Shown piece by piece: positions 8,826-21,334 of a stretch of DNA of 64,000 nucleotides. A program made the position numbers and the translations under genes. The notes under the pieces were generated by a model. The model was not told the DNA's origin. It ran no database searches and worked only from the letters and a program-made list of their open reading frames with translations. The DNA is from Callorhinus ursinus (taxonomy: Eukaryota > Chordata > Mammalia > Carnivora > Otariidae), in contig NW_020312904.1 in the NCBI RefSeq assembly GCF_003265705.1, positions 1,081,644-1,145,643 of the forward strand, written 5' to 3'. Position 1 is the first letter of the stretch. Every line of letters begins with the position of its first letter.

Positions 8826-11800
8826 ATGGCACTAAATTCATATCTTTCAATAGTTACCCTGAATGTAAATGGGCTCAATGCCCCAATCAAATACACAGCT
8901 ATCAGATTGGATTAAAAAACAAGACCCATCAATATGCTGTCTGCAAGAGACTCATTTTAGACCCAAAGACACCCCCAGATTGAAAGTGAGGGGGAGGAAA
9001 ACCATTTACCATGCTAATGGACACCAAAAGAAAGCTGGGGTGGCAATCCTTATATCAGACAAATTAGATTTTAAACCAAAGACTGTAATAAGAGATGAGG
9101 AAGGACACTATATCCTACTTAAAGGGTCTATCCAACAAGAAGATCTAACAATTGTAAATATCTATGCCCCTAACATGGGAGCAGCCAATTATATAAGGCA
9201 ATTAATAACAAAAGCGAAGAAACACATTGACAACAATACAATAGTAGTGGGGGACTTTAACACCCCCCTGACTGAAATGGACAGATCATCTAAGCAAAAG
9301 ATCAACAAGGAAATAAAGACTTTAAATGACACACTGGACCAAATGGACTTCACAGACATATTCAGAACATTCCACCCAAAGCAACAAAATACACATTCTT
9401 CTCTAGTGCCCATGGAATATTCTCCAGAATTGATCACATCCTAGGTCACAAATCAGGTCTCAACCGGTACCAAAAGATTGGGATTATTCCCTGCATGTTT
9501 TCAGACCACAATGCTTTGAAACTAGAACTCAATCACAAGAGGAAAGTCGGAAAGAACTCAACTACATGGAGGCTAAAGAGCATCCTACTAAAGAATGAAT
9601 GGGTCAACCAGGAAATTAAAGAAGAATTAAAAAAATTCATGGAAACCAATGAAAATGAAAACACAACTGTTCAAAATCTTTGGGATACAGCAAAGGCAGT
9701 CCTGAGAGGAAAGTATATAGCAATACAAGCCTTTCTCAAGAAACAAGAAAGGTCTCAAATACACAACCTAACCCTACACCTAAAGGAGCTGGAGAAAGAA
9801 CAGGAAATAAAGCCTAAACCCGGTAGGAGAAGAGAAATAATAAAGATCAGAGCAGAAATCAATGAACTAGAAACCAAAAGAACAGTAGAACAGATCAACG
9901 AAACTAGGAGCTGGTTCTTTGAAAGAATTAACAAGATTGATAAATCCCTGGCCAGACTTATCCAAAAGAAAAGAGAAATGACCCAAATCAACAAAATCAT
10001 GAATGAAAGAGGAGAGATCACAACCAACACCAAAGAAATACAAACAATTATAAGAACATACTATGAGCAACTTTATGCCAGCAAATTAGATAACCTGGAA
10101 GAAATGGGTGCATTCCTAGAGATGTGTCAACTACCAAAATTGAACCAGGAAGAAATAGAAAACCTGAACAGACCTAGAACCACTAAGGAAATTGAAGCAG
10201 TCATCACAAATCTCCCAACAAACAAAAGCCCAGGGCCAGAGGGCTTGCCAGGGGAATTCTATCAGACATTTAAAGAAGAATTAATACCTTTTCTCCTGAA
10301 ACTCTTCCAAAAAATAGAAATCGAAGGAAAACTTCCAAACTCATTTTATGAGGCCACCATTACCTTGATCCCAAAACCAGACAAAGACCCCATCAAAAAG
10401 GAGAATTACAGACCAATATCCTTGATGAACATGGATGCAAAAATTCTCACCAAAATACTAGCCAATAGGATCCAACAGACATTAAAAGGATTATTCACCA
10501 CGACCAAGTGGGATTTATCCCTGGGCTGCAAGGCTGGTTCAACATCCGCAAATCAATCAACGTGATAGAATACATTAACAAAAGAAAGAACAAGAATCAT
10601 ATGATCCTCTCAATAGATGCAGAAAAAGCATTTGACAAAGTAGAGCATCCTTTCTTGATCAAAACTCTTCAGAGTATAGGGATAGAGGGTACATAGCTCA
10701 ATATCATAAAAGCCATCTATGAAAAACCTACAGCGAATATCATTCTCAATGGGGAAAAGCTGAGAGCTTTTCCCCTAAGGTCAGGAACGCGGCAGGGATG
10801 TCCACTATCACCATTGCTCTTCAACATAGTATTAGAAGTCCTAGCCACAGCAATCAGACAACAAAAAGAATCAAAGGCATCCAAATTGGCAAAGAGGAAG
10901 TCAAACTCTCACTCTTTGCAGATGATATGATACTGTATGTGGAAAACCCAAAAGACTCCACCCCAAAACTCCTAGAACTCATACAGGAATTCAGTAAAGT
11001 AGCAGGTTATAAAATCAATGCACAGAAATCAGTGGCATTCGTATACACCAACAACAAGACAGAAGAGAGACAAATCAAGGAGTCGATCCCATTTACAATT
11101 GCACCCAAAACCATAAGATACCTAGGAATCAATTTAATCAAAGAGGCAAAGGATCTGTATGCAGAAAACTATAAAATACTCATGAAAGAAATTGAAGAAG
11201 ACAAAGAAATGGAAAAACGTTCCATGCTCATGGATTGGGAGAACCAACATTGTGAAGATGTCAATGCTACCTAGAGCAATCTACACATTCAATGCAATCC
11301 CCATCAAAATACCATCCACTCTTTTCAAAGAAATGGAACAAATAATCCTAAAACTCGTATGGAACCAGAAGAGACCCTGAATAGTCAGAGGAATCTTGAA
11401 AAAGAAAAGCAAAGCTGGTGGCATCACAATTCTGGACTTCCAGCTCTATTACAAAGCTGTCATCATCAAGACAGTAAGGTACTGGCACAAAAACAGACAC
11501 ATAGATCAATGGAACAGAATCGAGAGCCCAGAAATGGACCCTCCACTCTATGGTCAACTTATCTTTGACAAAGCAGGAAAGAATGTCCAATGGAAAAAAG
11601 ACAGTCTCTTCAACAAATGGTGTTGGGAAAATTGGACAACCACATGCAGAAGAATGAAACTGGACCATTTCCCTACACCACACTCAAAAATAGACTCCAA
11701 ATGGTTGAAAGACCTAAACGTGAGACAGGAGTCCATCAAAACCCTAAAGGAGAACACAGGCAGCAATCTCTTCGACCTCAGCCGCAGCAACTTCTTCCTA

Positions 11801-12529
11801 GAAACATCGCCAAAGGCAAGGGAAGCAAGGGCAAAAATGAACTATTGGGATCTCATCAAGATAAAAAGCTTTTGCACAGCAAAAGAAACAGCCCACGAAA
11901 CCAAAAGACAACCGACAGAATGGGAGAAAATATTTGCAAATGACATATCAGATAAAGGGCTAGTATCCAAAATCTATAAAGAACTTATCAAACTCAACAC
12001 CCAAAGAACAAATAATCCAATCAAGAAATGGGCAGAAGACATGAACAGACATTTTTCCAAAGAAGACATCCAAATGGCCAACAGACACATGAAAAAGTGC
12101 TCAACATCGCTCGGCATCAGGGAAATCCAAATCAAAACCTCAATGAGATACCACCTCACACCCGTCAGAATGGCTAAAATTAACAAGTCAGGGAACGACA
12201 GATGTTTGCGGGGATGCAGAGAAAGGGGAACCCTCCTACACTGTTGGTGGGAATGCAAGCCGGTGCAACCCCTCTGGAAAACAGTATGGAGGTTCCTCAA
12301 ACAGTTGAAAATAGAGCTACCATATGATCCAGCAATTGCACTACTGGGTATTTACCCCAAAGATACAAATGTAGGGATCCGAAGGGATACGTGCACCCCG
12401 ATGTTTATAGCAGCAATGTCCACAATAGCCAAACTGTGGAAAGAGCCAAGATGTCCATGGACAGATGAATGGATAAAGAAGAAGTGGTATATATACAATG
12501 GAATATTATGCAGCCATGAAAAGGAATGA
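8826..12529 (+). pseudogene. L1 ORF2p (endonuclease-reverse transcriptase), multiply frameshifted
   Basis: ORF2p nicks target DNA and reverse transcribes L1 RNA. The frame starts at ATG 8826 (MALNSYLSIVTLNVNGLN). The AP-like endonuclease shows LQETH (about 8940), GDFN (about 9251) and SDH (about 9500). The reverse transcriptase shows the FADD catalytic motif at 10915-10926. The C-terminal Cys-rich segment (C-X3-C...H) lies near 12208-12270. Frame changes occur near 8895, 9400, 10500, 10865 and 11215, with stops at 10694-10696 (TAG) and 11378-11380 (TGA). From 11396 to 12529 the frame is continuous (377 codons). The spread of single-base indels indicates neutral decay after insertion. Confidence 0.9.
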
Positions 12530-13155
12530 GATCTTTCCATTTGCAATGACGTGGATGGAACTGGAGGGTGTTATGCTGAATGAAATAAGTCAATCAGAGA
12601 AAGACATGTATCATACGACCTCACTGATATGAGGAATTCTTAATCTCAGGAAACAAACTGAGGGTTGCTGGCGTGGTGGGGGGTGGGAGGGATGGGGTGG
12701 CTGGGTGATAGACATTGGGTAGGGTATGTGCTATGGTGAGCGCTGTGAATTGTGCAAGACTGCTGAATCACAGATCTGTACTTCTGAAACAAATAATGCA
12801 ACATATGTTAAGAAAAAAGAAAAGGAAGATAGCAGGAGGGGAAGAATTTAGGGGAATAAGTCAGAGGGGGAGACGACCCATGAGAGACGATGGACTCTGA
12901 AAAACAAACTGAGGGTTCTAGAGGGGAGGAGGGTGGGGGGATGGGTTAGCCTGGTGATGGGTATTAAAGAGGGCACATTCTGCATGGAGCACTGGGTGTT
13001 ATGCACAAACAATGAATCATGGAACACTGCACCAAAAACTAATGATGTAATGTATGGTGAGTAACATAACAATAAAAAAATTTAAAGGAAAAAATAAAAA
13101 ATAAAAAATGTATAACTTAAAAAAGATAATATAATAATGTTGAGCATTAAAAAAA
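12530..13155 (+). repeat. L1 3'UTR and A-rich tail
   Basis: After ORF2 the 3'UTR contains two G-rich tracts (12678-12697 and 12923-12945) able to form G-quadruplexes, and the standard carnivore L1 end (about 12890-13070). An A-rich tail with AATAAA-like units follows at about 13060-13108. Then about 45 bases of AT-rich sequence come before a second short A-run at 13149-13155, directly before the target-site duplication. Confidence 0.8.
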
Positions 13156-13168
13156 AGAAACTGTAATA
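13156..13168 (+). repeat. Right target-site duplication of the 7.3-kb L1
   Basis: Perfect second copy of agaaactgtaata found at 5852-5864. Confidence 0.8.
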
Positions 13169-13800
13169 GAAAAAAAGAAACATATTTACAGTATCCTCAC
13201 TGAAGTGAGAAGAGCTGATGGTAGGTGATAATCTGGTGGAGGAACTTTGCAGAGGATGTATTCTTCAGAAGCGAGCTCCTTGTGTCTGAACAATTTTCTC
13301 CACCATTTTTCAACCTTCTCAGGATCATAGTGATCCTACACTTAAACTCCTCTTAAATATAAAGATACAACACAGGATAAGCTCTTTAGGGCAAAATAAG
13401 AGCTAAATGTCATAATGCTTCGCAACACAAGCCCATGAGGGTCATACAAAATGCTGCCTCTTTGTGTCTCTCACGTGGTGTATGAAACTGATATGACTTA
13501 AAATATTGACAATAAAGAACCCAGGCCCAGGAAGAAAACTAACAAAACATGTACATGGTTTCTATGGAAACATTATACGATTTATGGCAGACATAAAAGA
13601 AGACCCCAAGAAATGGAGAGAGAAATGTTGTTTGTGAAACAGAAATCTCAATATTGTAAAGCTGTAAAATTGAAACATGATTCCAACCCTGCTTCCTATG
13701 GGACTTGATGATTTTATTCTGAAGTCCATGTGATAAAACGAGGAAGTAGGAGTAGACAGGACCCTGCTAAAGAAGGTGAGACAGGAATTCACCTACCAGC
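13169..13800 (+). repeat. Ancient L1 ORF2 fragment, right part
   Basis: Positions 13560-13800 resemble the old L1 ORF2 region downstream of the RT core (a GAAGACCCCAAGAAATGGAG-type block and what follows), in plus orientation. It fits as the continuation of the element interrupted at 5864. Positions 13169-13550 are too decayed to place. Confidence 0.45.
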
Positions 13801-14340
13801 TGTACCCCACCATAAAGAATCAGTAGCTGAGACAACACGCGTGGGGACGGAATGTGGAAGACGGGCAAGAGCAGGCTGTCCTCAAGTCTGGCATGCTGTC
13901 TTTCTTTAAAAAGAGAGATTTGGGGCAAAACGGCAAAATGTTAATGTCTGTTGAATCTTGATGCAAGTAAAGGAGTGCTCTTTCTGGATCTTTGAACTGT
14001 TTCACTGTTTAAGTGATGTTTTAGGGAGAGACCTTTGGTCCTCCAGGGAACCCAGTCCGCATCCCAGCCTCGCGTGTCCTGCTCAGGGTCACTTTATGGC
14101 ACCTGCTTTTCCCAACCTGTTGGCTCTGGGAGCTGCTTGCTTCCGTCACGGCCCCGATCTGCGTGATGCCTGCCCTCCCTGCACTCGGCCACTCAGACCT
14201 CAGCGCTTCCTTTGGCTCCAGCGGGGGCACTTCTGGTGGACCTCCCCGCCGCGGGGCTCCCCTTCAGGAGACTGCTCATGAGCAAGCTGGCTGGCCCGGG
14301 TGCTCATGAAGAAATGAAAGCCTTGTGTCCAACCTTTCAA
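13801..14340. other. Non-coding DNA, no gene seen
   Basis: Mixed AT/GC sequence changing to GC-rich after 14030. Open frames here (for example 13958-14281) have no recognisable domain. Confidence 0.5.
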
Positions 14341-14650
14341 AAAGTAAGACAAGAAAATAAACATACAGGTTATAAGCCTTGAACAGAAAGCGTTGAATTC
14401 ACCATGTTTGCAGATAATGGATCATAGAAAATTCTGGGGAGGGGCGCCTGGGTGGCTCAGTCGATTAAGCGTTCGACTCTTGGTTTCAGCTCAGGTCATG
14501 ACCTCAGCGTTGTGAGACTGACCCCTCTCAGCACAGAGTTTGCTTGTCCCTCCCCAGCTTCTCCCCCCCCACCAAATAAATAAATAAAATCTTAAAAAAA
14601 AAAAAGAAAATTCTGGGGAATCCTGCTGCACCAAGTTGTATGTTCTTAAA
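14341..14650 (+). repeat. Second ancient L1 RT fragment, split by a SINE
   Basis: Positions 14345-14440 are clearly related to 5655-5745: both carry TTGAATTCACCATGTTTGCA followed by a GATAA...ATTCTGGGGA stretch. The fragment is interrupted at 14440 by the SINE and resumes at 14605. Confidence 0.6.
14441..14604 (+). mobile_element. Can-SINE (tRNA-derived carnivore SINE)
   Basis: It begins GGGGCGCCTGGGTGGCTCAG, the tRNA-like head of carnivore SINEs with an RNA polymerase III A-box-like segment. A CT-rich stretch follows, then an AATAAAT-rich tail and poly(A). It is flanked by a 15-bp duplication, agaaaattctgggga, at 14426-14440 and 14605-14619. It depends on L1 for mobility. The intact duplication shows a fairly recent insertion, and it is a strong marker for a carnivore genome. 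Confidence 0.93.
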
Positions 14651-17600
14651 ATCTCTGTGGCAATATTGATATTTCCACACACTGTCCAGAACCCCACGTT
14701 ACTGTCTGGAAGACGTGTTCCTTACCCTCCCCCTTGAGCTCTGCAACAAAGATGGGGTTTGTGATTGTGTCGATGAACAGAAAGCAGCATAGACGAGGCC
14801 GGGTGGTTTCTGAGGCCAGGTGACAAAAGGCAGTACCGTCTCTCTCGGGTGGCGTGGACTGACTTAGGACCCAGGGCCACGGGGCGAGGATGCCAAGCTG
14901 AGGCGCAGCCAAGCCCAGCACCTGCTTCCAGACCGGGGCACGAGCCAGCCCTCAGGGGAACCCCGTGAGCAGAGACAGGATGTCCCATGGAGCCCAGACC
15001 TCGGAGTCAGCAGCAAAATAAATTGCAGTCACAACCCAGTGGTTATGAAGGCAGGTTTTGACTCCATTAATGGCCCCAGACAGGGGGTGCCGGTGTCGTC
15101 CCCCGAGCACATGGCCACAGCTCTGTGTTCAAGGGCAGACAGACGCTGAGCTGACCCTCAGAACAATGACCCACAGGGCCTGAATCTCTGGGTCCTGGAA
15201 GCCGGACAGCCCCCGGGGTGCTGCAGGTGAGGACCAGCCCAGCAGACACTCAGGTCAGAAGGCTTGCAGGTGAGCATGCAGATGGGGACGCCCCCACTCG
15301 CTCCACAGGAGGCTGCCAGCCAGGACCCCCGGGGCAGCACATCCACCAGGTGCCCCGTCATTAGCTTCTTAATAACACGTGAACAGCAATATACATAAGC
15401 CTGGAAGGAAAAAACACAGGAGCGCTTCCAGAAGCCTGTGGTGCTTTCTTACCGCTTGGGAATGGCTTCGCTGATAAAGCACAGGTGAAGCCTCTGAGGT
15501 CAGCGGTGAGGACCCCAGCTGTGCAGCATCCAGGGGAAGGGACTTCCGCGCGTGAGGGCAGGTGCCCAGGCCCCGAGGTTAGGGTTAGCACATTCCAGGG
15601 AGGCAGGAGCTGCGAGTCAGCGAGACGGCAGAGAGGAAGCCCAGGGGGCCGGTGGGGAGTGAGCTCGCTCGGTCCTCGAGACGGTGACTGAGAAGCTGAT
15701 GGAGCGACACGCCCTGCCTCATCCCGTCAGGCCCGCAGGTTGCTCTGCTGTTTCACGATTCGTTCCGGGACTCGATTTGATCAGGTGCCCTGAGGCCGCG
15801 GACTTGGACAACAGCCTTGACGGGAGACTTCAGGTCTCACCGTCCCGAGAGGGGGGCCGCCCAGCCACGTGGGTCCACACGGGTCCACAAAGGTCCACGC
15901 AGGGCCATGCGGGCAGGCAGCAGGGCCGGTCACGGGCAGACGGGGCGAGGAGAGAGAAGCCCACACTGTGCTGTGTTCTCTGCAGGAAGGAGTGGGCCAG
16001 GCATGCCTGGCAGCTTTCATCAAGTTTAGGATCAGATCGTTTCAGTGATGCTGGTGGGCTCCAGGCCCTGGGGTCCCGTGCCGGCCCCAGGGTGACATAG
16101 GGCAAGAGAATATTGGGTTAGTGTGTGAGTCCGAAAAGGAGGTGGCTGGGCTCGTGGGCTCAGGATCCGTCCTCGGTTTGCAGGGAGTCATTCGCTGTCC
16201 CTGGGAATTAGGGAGACCTGGGAGGGACAGGTCCTCCGCAGCCAGCACGGTCCCGAGACGCCACGTCACAACCCTGCAGAAACGCACTAGAACATCTGCT
16301 GAGAGTGGGGGCTCAGTCTGGGGGGAGAGGAGAGCCAGGAGCGGAGGGGTGAGGGGTCAGGGGTCGGAGGTCGGAGCCGGTGCCGGGAGGCGGTGCCGTC
16401 TCCACGAGTGGAGCAGAGGACAGTGGGTGGAGGCGTGAGACAGTCTCCATCCCGGCTGCTGCGTGGGGGGGACGGCCCCGGAGGGGCCGCTCAGCAGTCC
16501 CTGGACTGAGTTCAGAGGAGGTTGCTCCCCGTGTGGGCTGACTCCCAAACGGTGCCGCCCCGCCCTGACCCGCGAGCGCCCTGAGCCGCGCTCACCTCGC
16601 CCCGCGTCCCCTTGCTGCCCTCCTTGCTTTCTAGTTTATAGCTTGACTGATGTGGCTTCTTCGAGATTTCAACAGAACTCAGCCCTGGGGAAGCAAGGAC
16701 CAGGTGCGCCCGCATCAAGCTGGACCGGGCAACAGGGTAGCGGTCCCTGGCACCAGCGAGGCTGCTTGAGCTCCTACGAGAGAGACTGTGCCCTCTGCCC
16801 CTCGTCCCCTCACGTCCCTGTGCCTCCCCTTGAAGCCCCTGCTCCAGCCGCGACGTTGGAGACGCTCTGTGGACGTCAGCCCGCCATCTCCCCAGGTTGC
16901 TGGCTTCCTAAAGCAGCCTTTCCTTTCCGATGCAAACTCTGCTCTCCAGTGTTGGCTTTTGATCAGCGAGCAGCCAAGCAAGGGTTTCGGCAACATTTCT
17001 ATGTGACTCCCAAGCTCTGTGTGAGAGCCTCTTTCTCATTCCATCCTGGGGTTCGGGGAGCAGAATGTGCCTTTCCATCGGGGCTGGAGCTGTCCTAGGG
17101 CCTCATGACCGAATCGCTATTTATGGTGATTCATTTTGAGCCAACTGGTTAACAAGCCAAGCAAGTCTCAGCAATGGAATCATGAAGACAAGATTGCATT
17201 TGGGAATTCCCCTGAAGATGGAGGGTCCCTAACACATGGGCCCTCCTGGAGCTCTTGGGAGGTGGGCTCTTTGACTCTGTGCTTGGCAATCCCATGGTGA
17301 TTAGCTGAACGAACCCTGCGCCCAGGGTTGAACTCACCGGTACGGGCACACGATCCCTAAACAGATTATGCTCACCTGGGAGAGGCGGAATGAAGTGGAT
17401 GGCTGTTATAAATCAGATGCTGCATTTGGGCAAAGCACCTTCACATGCTCAGAAAATTCAGTTCTGCCTGGTGGTACCCGCGGCTTCCCAATAGGCTTCA
17501 GCACAAGGATGCTGAGCCTGACCCCTGCTGACCTCCAGAGTGACCCTGTTCCCCTGTCACTGGAGGGGAAGGCCAGGGGGCTGAGCACCACGGCCCCAAG

Positions 17601-19559
17601 CCTCATGGACTCAGGACTCCGTGCTGATCAGCATGTTGGAGAGGGAGGGGCTGCCTCCCAGGTCTGTGGGGACGCTGAATGCATGACCTCCGAGGGTGAA
17701 CTCCTGACACCAGGTAAATGCGGTCAACGGAGGGTTTAGTCCTGTGTGCCCATGGCCTGGGGAAACAGGAGGATGCTGCACACCCCACAGGGCCACATGG
17801 GGCTGCACGGGGAGCAGAGTGGACAGCTGGGGTGGTAGGCGGCCGGCTTTGCAGTAACGAGACGGTGAAGAGCTCTAGTCCCCACGGGAGGACGCGGTTG
17901 GCTTGTTCTGAGGGCTCGTGGGAACCGAAGCCCACTCCTCAGGGCCAAGCAGGAACCCTGGTCCCTTGGCTCTGGGACCTTCCATGGAGCAGAGTGGGCC
18001 ACGGACTGGCGGTTGGCCACTGACACTCCTGGTGTCACCAGACGTAGAGGAAACACCTAATACTGGGCCTTGGTTGTGAGCTTTTCACCACAATCCCTGA
18101 GCCCAGGCCTGAGTCTCTGTCGGGGACAGTCCCAGTGGCACGTCCCAAGGCCACCCTCCAGGAGGCTCCTGAGCGCGTGGCCAGACAGTCAAGGAGTGGG
18201 GAGTGGGCCTTGTGGGGTGTCTTCTTTCACACCCCTCAGGAGCCCACGGTGAGGGGCTGCAGCCCCGAGGGGCGTAGGCTTCCCAGGGTCACTCGGTGAG
18301 GGCTGCACCCACTCTTCCTCCCAGAACCTCTGGTCATGGCAGGCAGCAGCGGCGGAGCAGACGCGGGGGGCGGGCGGCAGACAGACGCCACGTGAGCCGC
18401 TCGCATCTCCTCTTGAGTTTGTTACCAACACTCAGGCAGGTCGGTGCCCTCCTTCCCTGTCCCTGTCTGAGGAATGGGCCTGCGACACCCGGCGGACACT
18501 CTAGGCGTGGAATGGCCAGGAGGTGGCGGAGGGAGGACAGTCGGCCCGCTCCCCCCCACCCCTCCTGTGGCCAGGCTGCTTCTGTGCCCCGAGGACGGAG
18601 GGCTTGTTCGGTGCTGCCCACGCAAAATCCAAACACGGCACGTCCTGGAAATTAGAGTCAGACCTCAGACAGAATCGTCCAAATGTAAAAAGCGTCTCTA
18701 CCGGGCAGAGACATGGACGTCCCTGCCTCGACATCCCAGGATGCCAGGCTTTTCCGTAAAGCCCGACCTGATGAATGATTCCCCGCGGACAGGTGGGGAT
18801 TAACCCAACGAGAACCATAAAACCAGGGTTCCAGAGAGAAGGCAGGATGCGTGCAAAACGAGCATGGACGATGGCAGCAGTCAGAGAAGCCGTGGCACCC
18901 GTGTTCCGCGTGCGCCAGCCCAAGCACGGGCGCGGCGCCTGGTCGCCTCCGAGAGCCCTGGCGAAGCCCCCAGCGCATGCCCCCGCCCTCGCTCGCTTGG
19001 CCTCTGGGAACGTAAATGCAGTGCAGGAAGCTAAGAGCTTTGCTTCTGCCCAAAACACTTAGGAAGACGCCGTGGGTCCAGCGGGCTTGGGATTCAGCCC
19101 CACCTGCTCTTTGCCCCACGGATTTAGGACCAGGTGTGGGGTGTGGGTGAGCAGCCGCCGCTGACAGGAGCCCTCCCTGGAGCACATCTGTGCAGGGAGG
19201 CAGCCCCACTGCTAGCCCCTGAGTGGCTGTCGCAGGCCCCGGGGGCTGGGGGGGACCTCATGCATGTCCTGCCTGTTTCCCGAGTGCCCCCGGGGCCAGG
19301 TACTGGGCTGGGGGCTGCACAGAGCTCACGCCCTCATGGCCGAGTGCACCCATTTGAGGGGATCAGCTTGGTGTCTTTTGGCAAGTGTTCACACCCATGC
19401 CCTGTCACCCTGAAAGACAGTGCCCCTCCCGTGGCCCCAGCAGCCACGGACAATAGGCTCTGCCTGGGCTGCTGAGAGGGATTCCATTGCTCAGAGAGCC
19501 TGCTGTTTGCCAATCCCCAGTCTGTGGGTGGACACTGGGGACCTCGCAGATTGTTCCTA
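14651..19559. other. GC-rich single-copy DNA, no gene recognised
   Basis: About 4.9 kb of GC-rich sequence without recognisable repeats or exons. Several open frames above 100 codons exist on both strands (for example 16463-17098 plus, 18501-19058 minus). They overlap each other, have arginine/proline/serine-rich composition typical of GC-rich noise and show no known domain. Confidence 0.5.
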
Positions 19560-19940
19560 TTTTGAATAAAGTCACTGTGAGGGCTTCTGACCCAGTCCCT
19601 TCCTGTGGACGCATGGTCCTGCTGCTCTCGTGTGGGCACCTGGCTGTGGGGCGGCTGGGTCCTACGGTCCGAGAGCGTTTCACTTCGCGAGAAACCGCCA
19701 GGCCGTTTTGCAAAGCACTTGCACCGTCTTCCCTCGCTCCAGCTGTGGTGGAGAGTTCCCATTACTCCACGTTCTTGCCAACGGCCGGCCTGGCCAGACC
19801 CTTTTGTTTTTGTCGTTCGAGTTGGTGCATGATGTTTTCCTCCTGGGGTTTTTATCGGCAATCCCCCAGCAACCAGAGATGGTCAGCATCTCTCCACGGA
19901 CTTGCCGGCCAGTTGCGTATCTTCTGTGACTTGCATATTT
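19560..19940 (-). repeat. Old L1 fragment, antisense
   Basis: The plus strand follows the antisense of L1 ORF2 3' sequence. Near 19690-19760 it shows the 'aaacCGCCA...GTTTTGCAAAG' and 'GAGAGTTCCCATTACTCCAC' blocks. Near 19880-19925 it shows the 'CATCTCT...TTGCGTATCTTCTGTGA' block. It is strongly GC-shifted compared with normal L1, as expected for a relic in a GC-rich region. Confidence 0.55.
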
Positions 19941-20849
19941 TTGAAGCCTGCATATTTCATGAAACTGAAAGATGACTTTATTAGCTTCCTGCAGACACAA
20001 AGCACCAGGGGCCGGGTGACAAGGCATCAGACTTTCACTGTCTCCCGGTCCCCGAGGCTGGCGGTCCGGGGTCGGGGTGAGGGACTGCCGGCTTCTCTGT
20101 GTGTCCTCGCTTGGTCTCCCTGTGGGAGTGTGTTTGTGTCTTAATCTCCTCTTCTTAAAAGGATACCAGCAATATCAGAGTAGGGCTCACCCATAGGACC
20201 TCAATTTACCGTATTTTACCTTAGTGACTTTTTTTAAAGGCTTTATGCCCTTTAAATTTTGGAGATGCTGGAGGTTAGGGTCTCGACATATGAATCTGGG
20301 GACAGAGTTGAGCCCACAGCAACAACTGAGCCCAAAGTCCTGCGGTATGGGTGCGGCTGGTCGGTGTGCCGCGGGTGCCGGGGGTCCCGGGGCCCCATGT
20401 GCAGGTGGAAGGCGTACCAGCCTGCCTTCGGTGAGGCATGCGTGTGAATGTCTCTCCCCGTCAGCTCCCTCCTGTGAAGGTGAGCAGTTCAGGACTAAGG
20501 AGTGATAGCACCATCTGGGAAACCCGATTTTGGGTGGAAGTGAGGTTTTTGGCGGCTGTAATAATTCATTTCTGCCCAGGTGATTGGATCAGCTCTGAGG
20601 ATAATCTAATCTGGGGAAGACATTTGTCAGCGGCTGCGTGGCCTTCAAGAGTAATCGCGGGGCCCTATCGCGTCCCCTCCTTGGGGAGTGTGGACTGGTG
20701 GGGGCTCGGTGCCTGGCACCATCACACGGGCCCCGAGGGCCAGAGAGACGTGATGCTGCCCCTGCCTCCTTGGGCCCGTGGGCCAGAGCCCTGCTCCCCT
20801 GCCTGCAAGGCCCTGGCACTGACCTGTTGCAAAACAGAGACCCAGACTT
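19941..20849. other. Non-coding DNA, no gene seen
   Basis: GC-rich sequence with a short AT-rich dip at 20150-20260. I recognise no repeat or exon. Confidence 0.45.
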
Positions 20850-21075
20850 GATTTTAAATAATGCAATTAGAAATGCCACCTCTGAAACACAGTAATTGTA
20901 ATCTGTCTCAGCTCTAAGTGTAATTATATTAAACTCCGATTTTTCCTCAAATATGCATTCTAATTCAATTTTCCTTTTTTTTTCTCTTCTTAACTAAATC
21001 TATTATCATTCCCTCAGTTAAATTATGCTTATTTAATCTTTGATGAGATCTTTCACTGGCAGTCAGCTGTTTTAA
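20850..21075. other. AT-rich island, candidate conserved non-coding element
   Basis: About 225 bases drop sharply to AT-rich sequence inside GC-rich DNA. They contain several AATT/TAAT cores (AATAATGCAATTAG, CAGTAATTGTAATC, TAATTATATTAAA) and no retroelement signature. The sharp edges and lack of repeat identity are typical of conserved enhancers, but conservation is not visible from one sequence. Confidence 0.4.
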
Positions 21076-21334
21076 ACTAATGCCCCCAAGCCTTGGGGAT
21101 CCCGGGACTCAGTGCCGGTTCTGGAGGCTCTGGGGAAGCTGAACAAGCAAGCCGCCGAGGCCCCCGGCCCCGCCCTGGAGGGGCGAACACGCGTGAACCC
21201 GGGGCACACGCCGCCATCCATGTACCCCAGCAGGACGGCCCCAGAGCGTGCGATCCCCCGCCGCTGGGGAACGCCCGACCTCAGTGAGCGTGGTGGCCTT
21301 GTGCTTCTCACCGGCAGATCTTCCTCCGAGGGAA

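Larger units (their letters stand above)
5865..13155 (+). mobile_element. Near full-length L1 retrotransposon with extra 5' segment, inactive
   Basis: One insertion unit lies between 13-bp duplications. It contains a 150-bp piece of L1 3'UTR (5865-6014), a CpG-rich 5'UTR beginning at 6015, ORF1 (7848-8744), ORF2 (8826-12529), a 3'UTR with two G-rich tracts, and an A-rich tail. The L1 proper is about 7.1 kb, full length for a carnivore L1. ORF1 has two nonsense codons, and ORF2 has about five frameshifts and two stops, so it is dead in cis. Sequence similarity to the truncated L1 at 42292-44647 is high, so both belong to related, fairly young lineages. Confidence 0.92.

Noticed and set aside
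14441..14520. Possible tRNA gene
   Set aside because: The tRNA-like stretch is the head of a Can-SINE with tail and target-site duplication, not a tRNA gene.
16463..17098. 211-codon open frame on the plus strand
   Set aside because: It lies in GC-rich DNA where stops are rare, overlaps other frames and is rich in Pro/Ser/Cys/Arg. No domain or start context makes it credible.
18501..19209. Overlapping 180-codon frames on the minus strand
   Set aside because: Two overlapping frames of similar length in different phases plus frames on the other strand indicate chance openness, not a gene.
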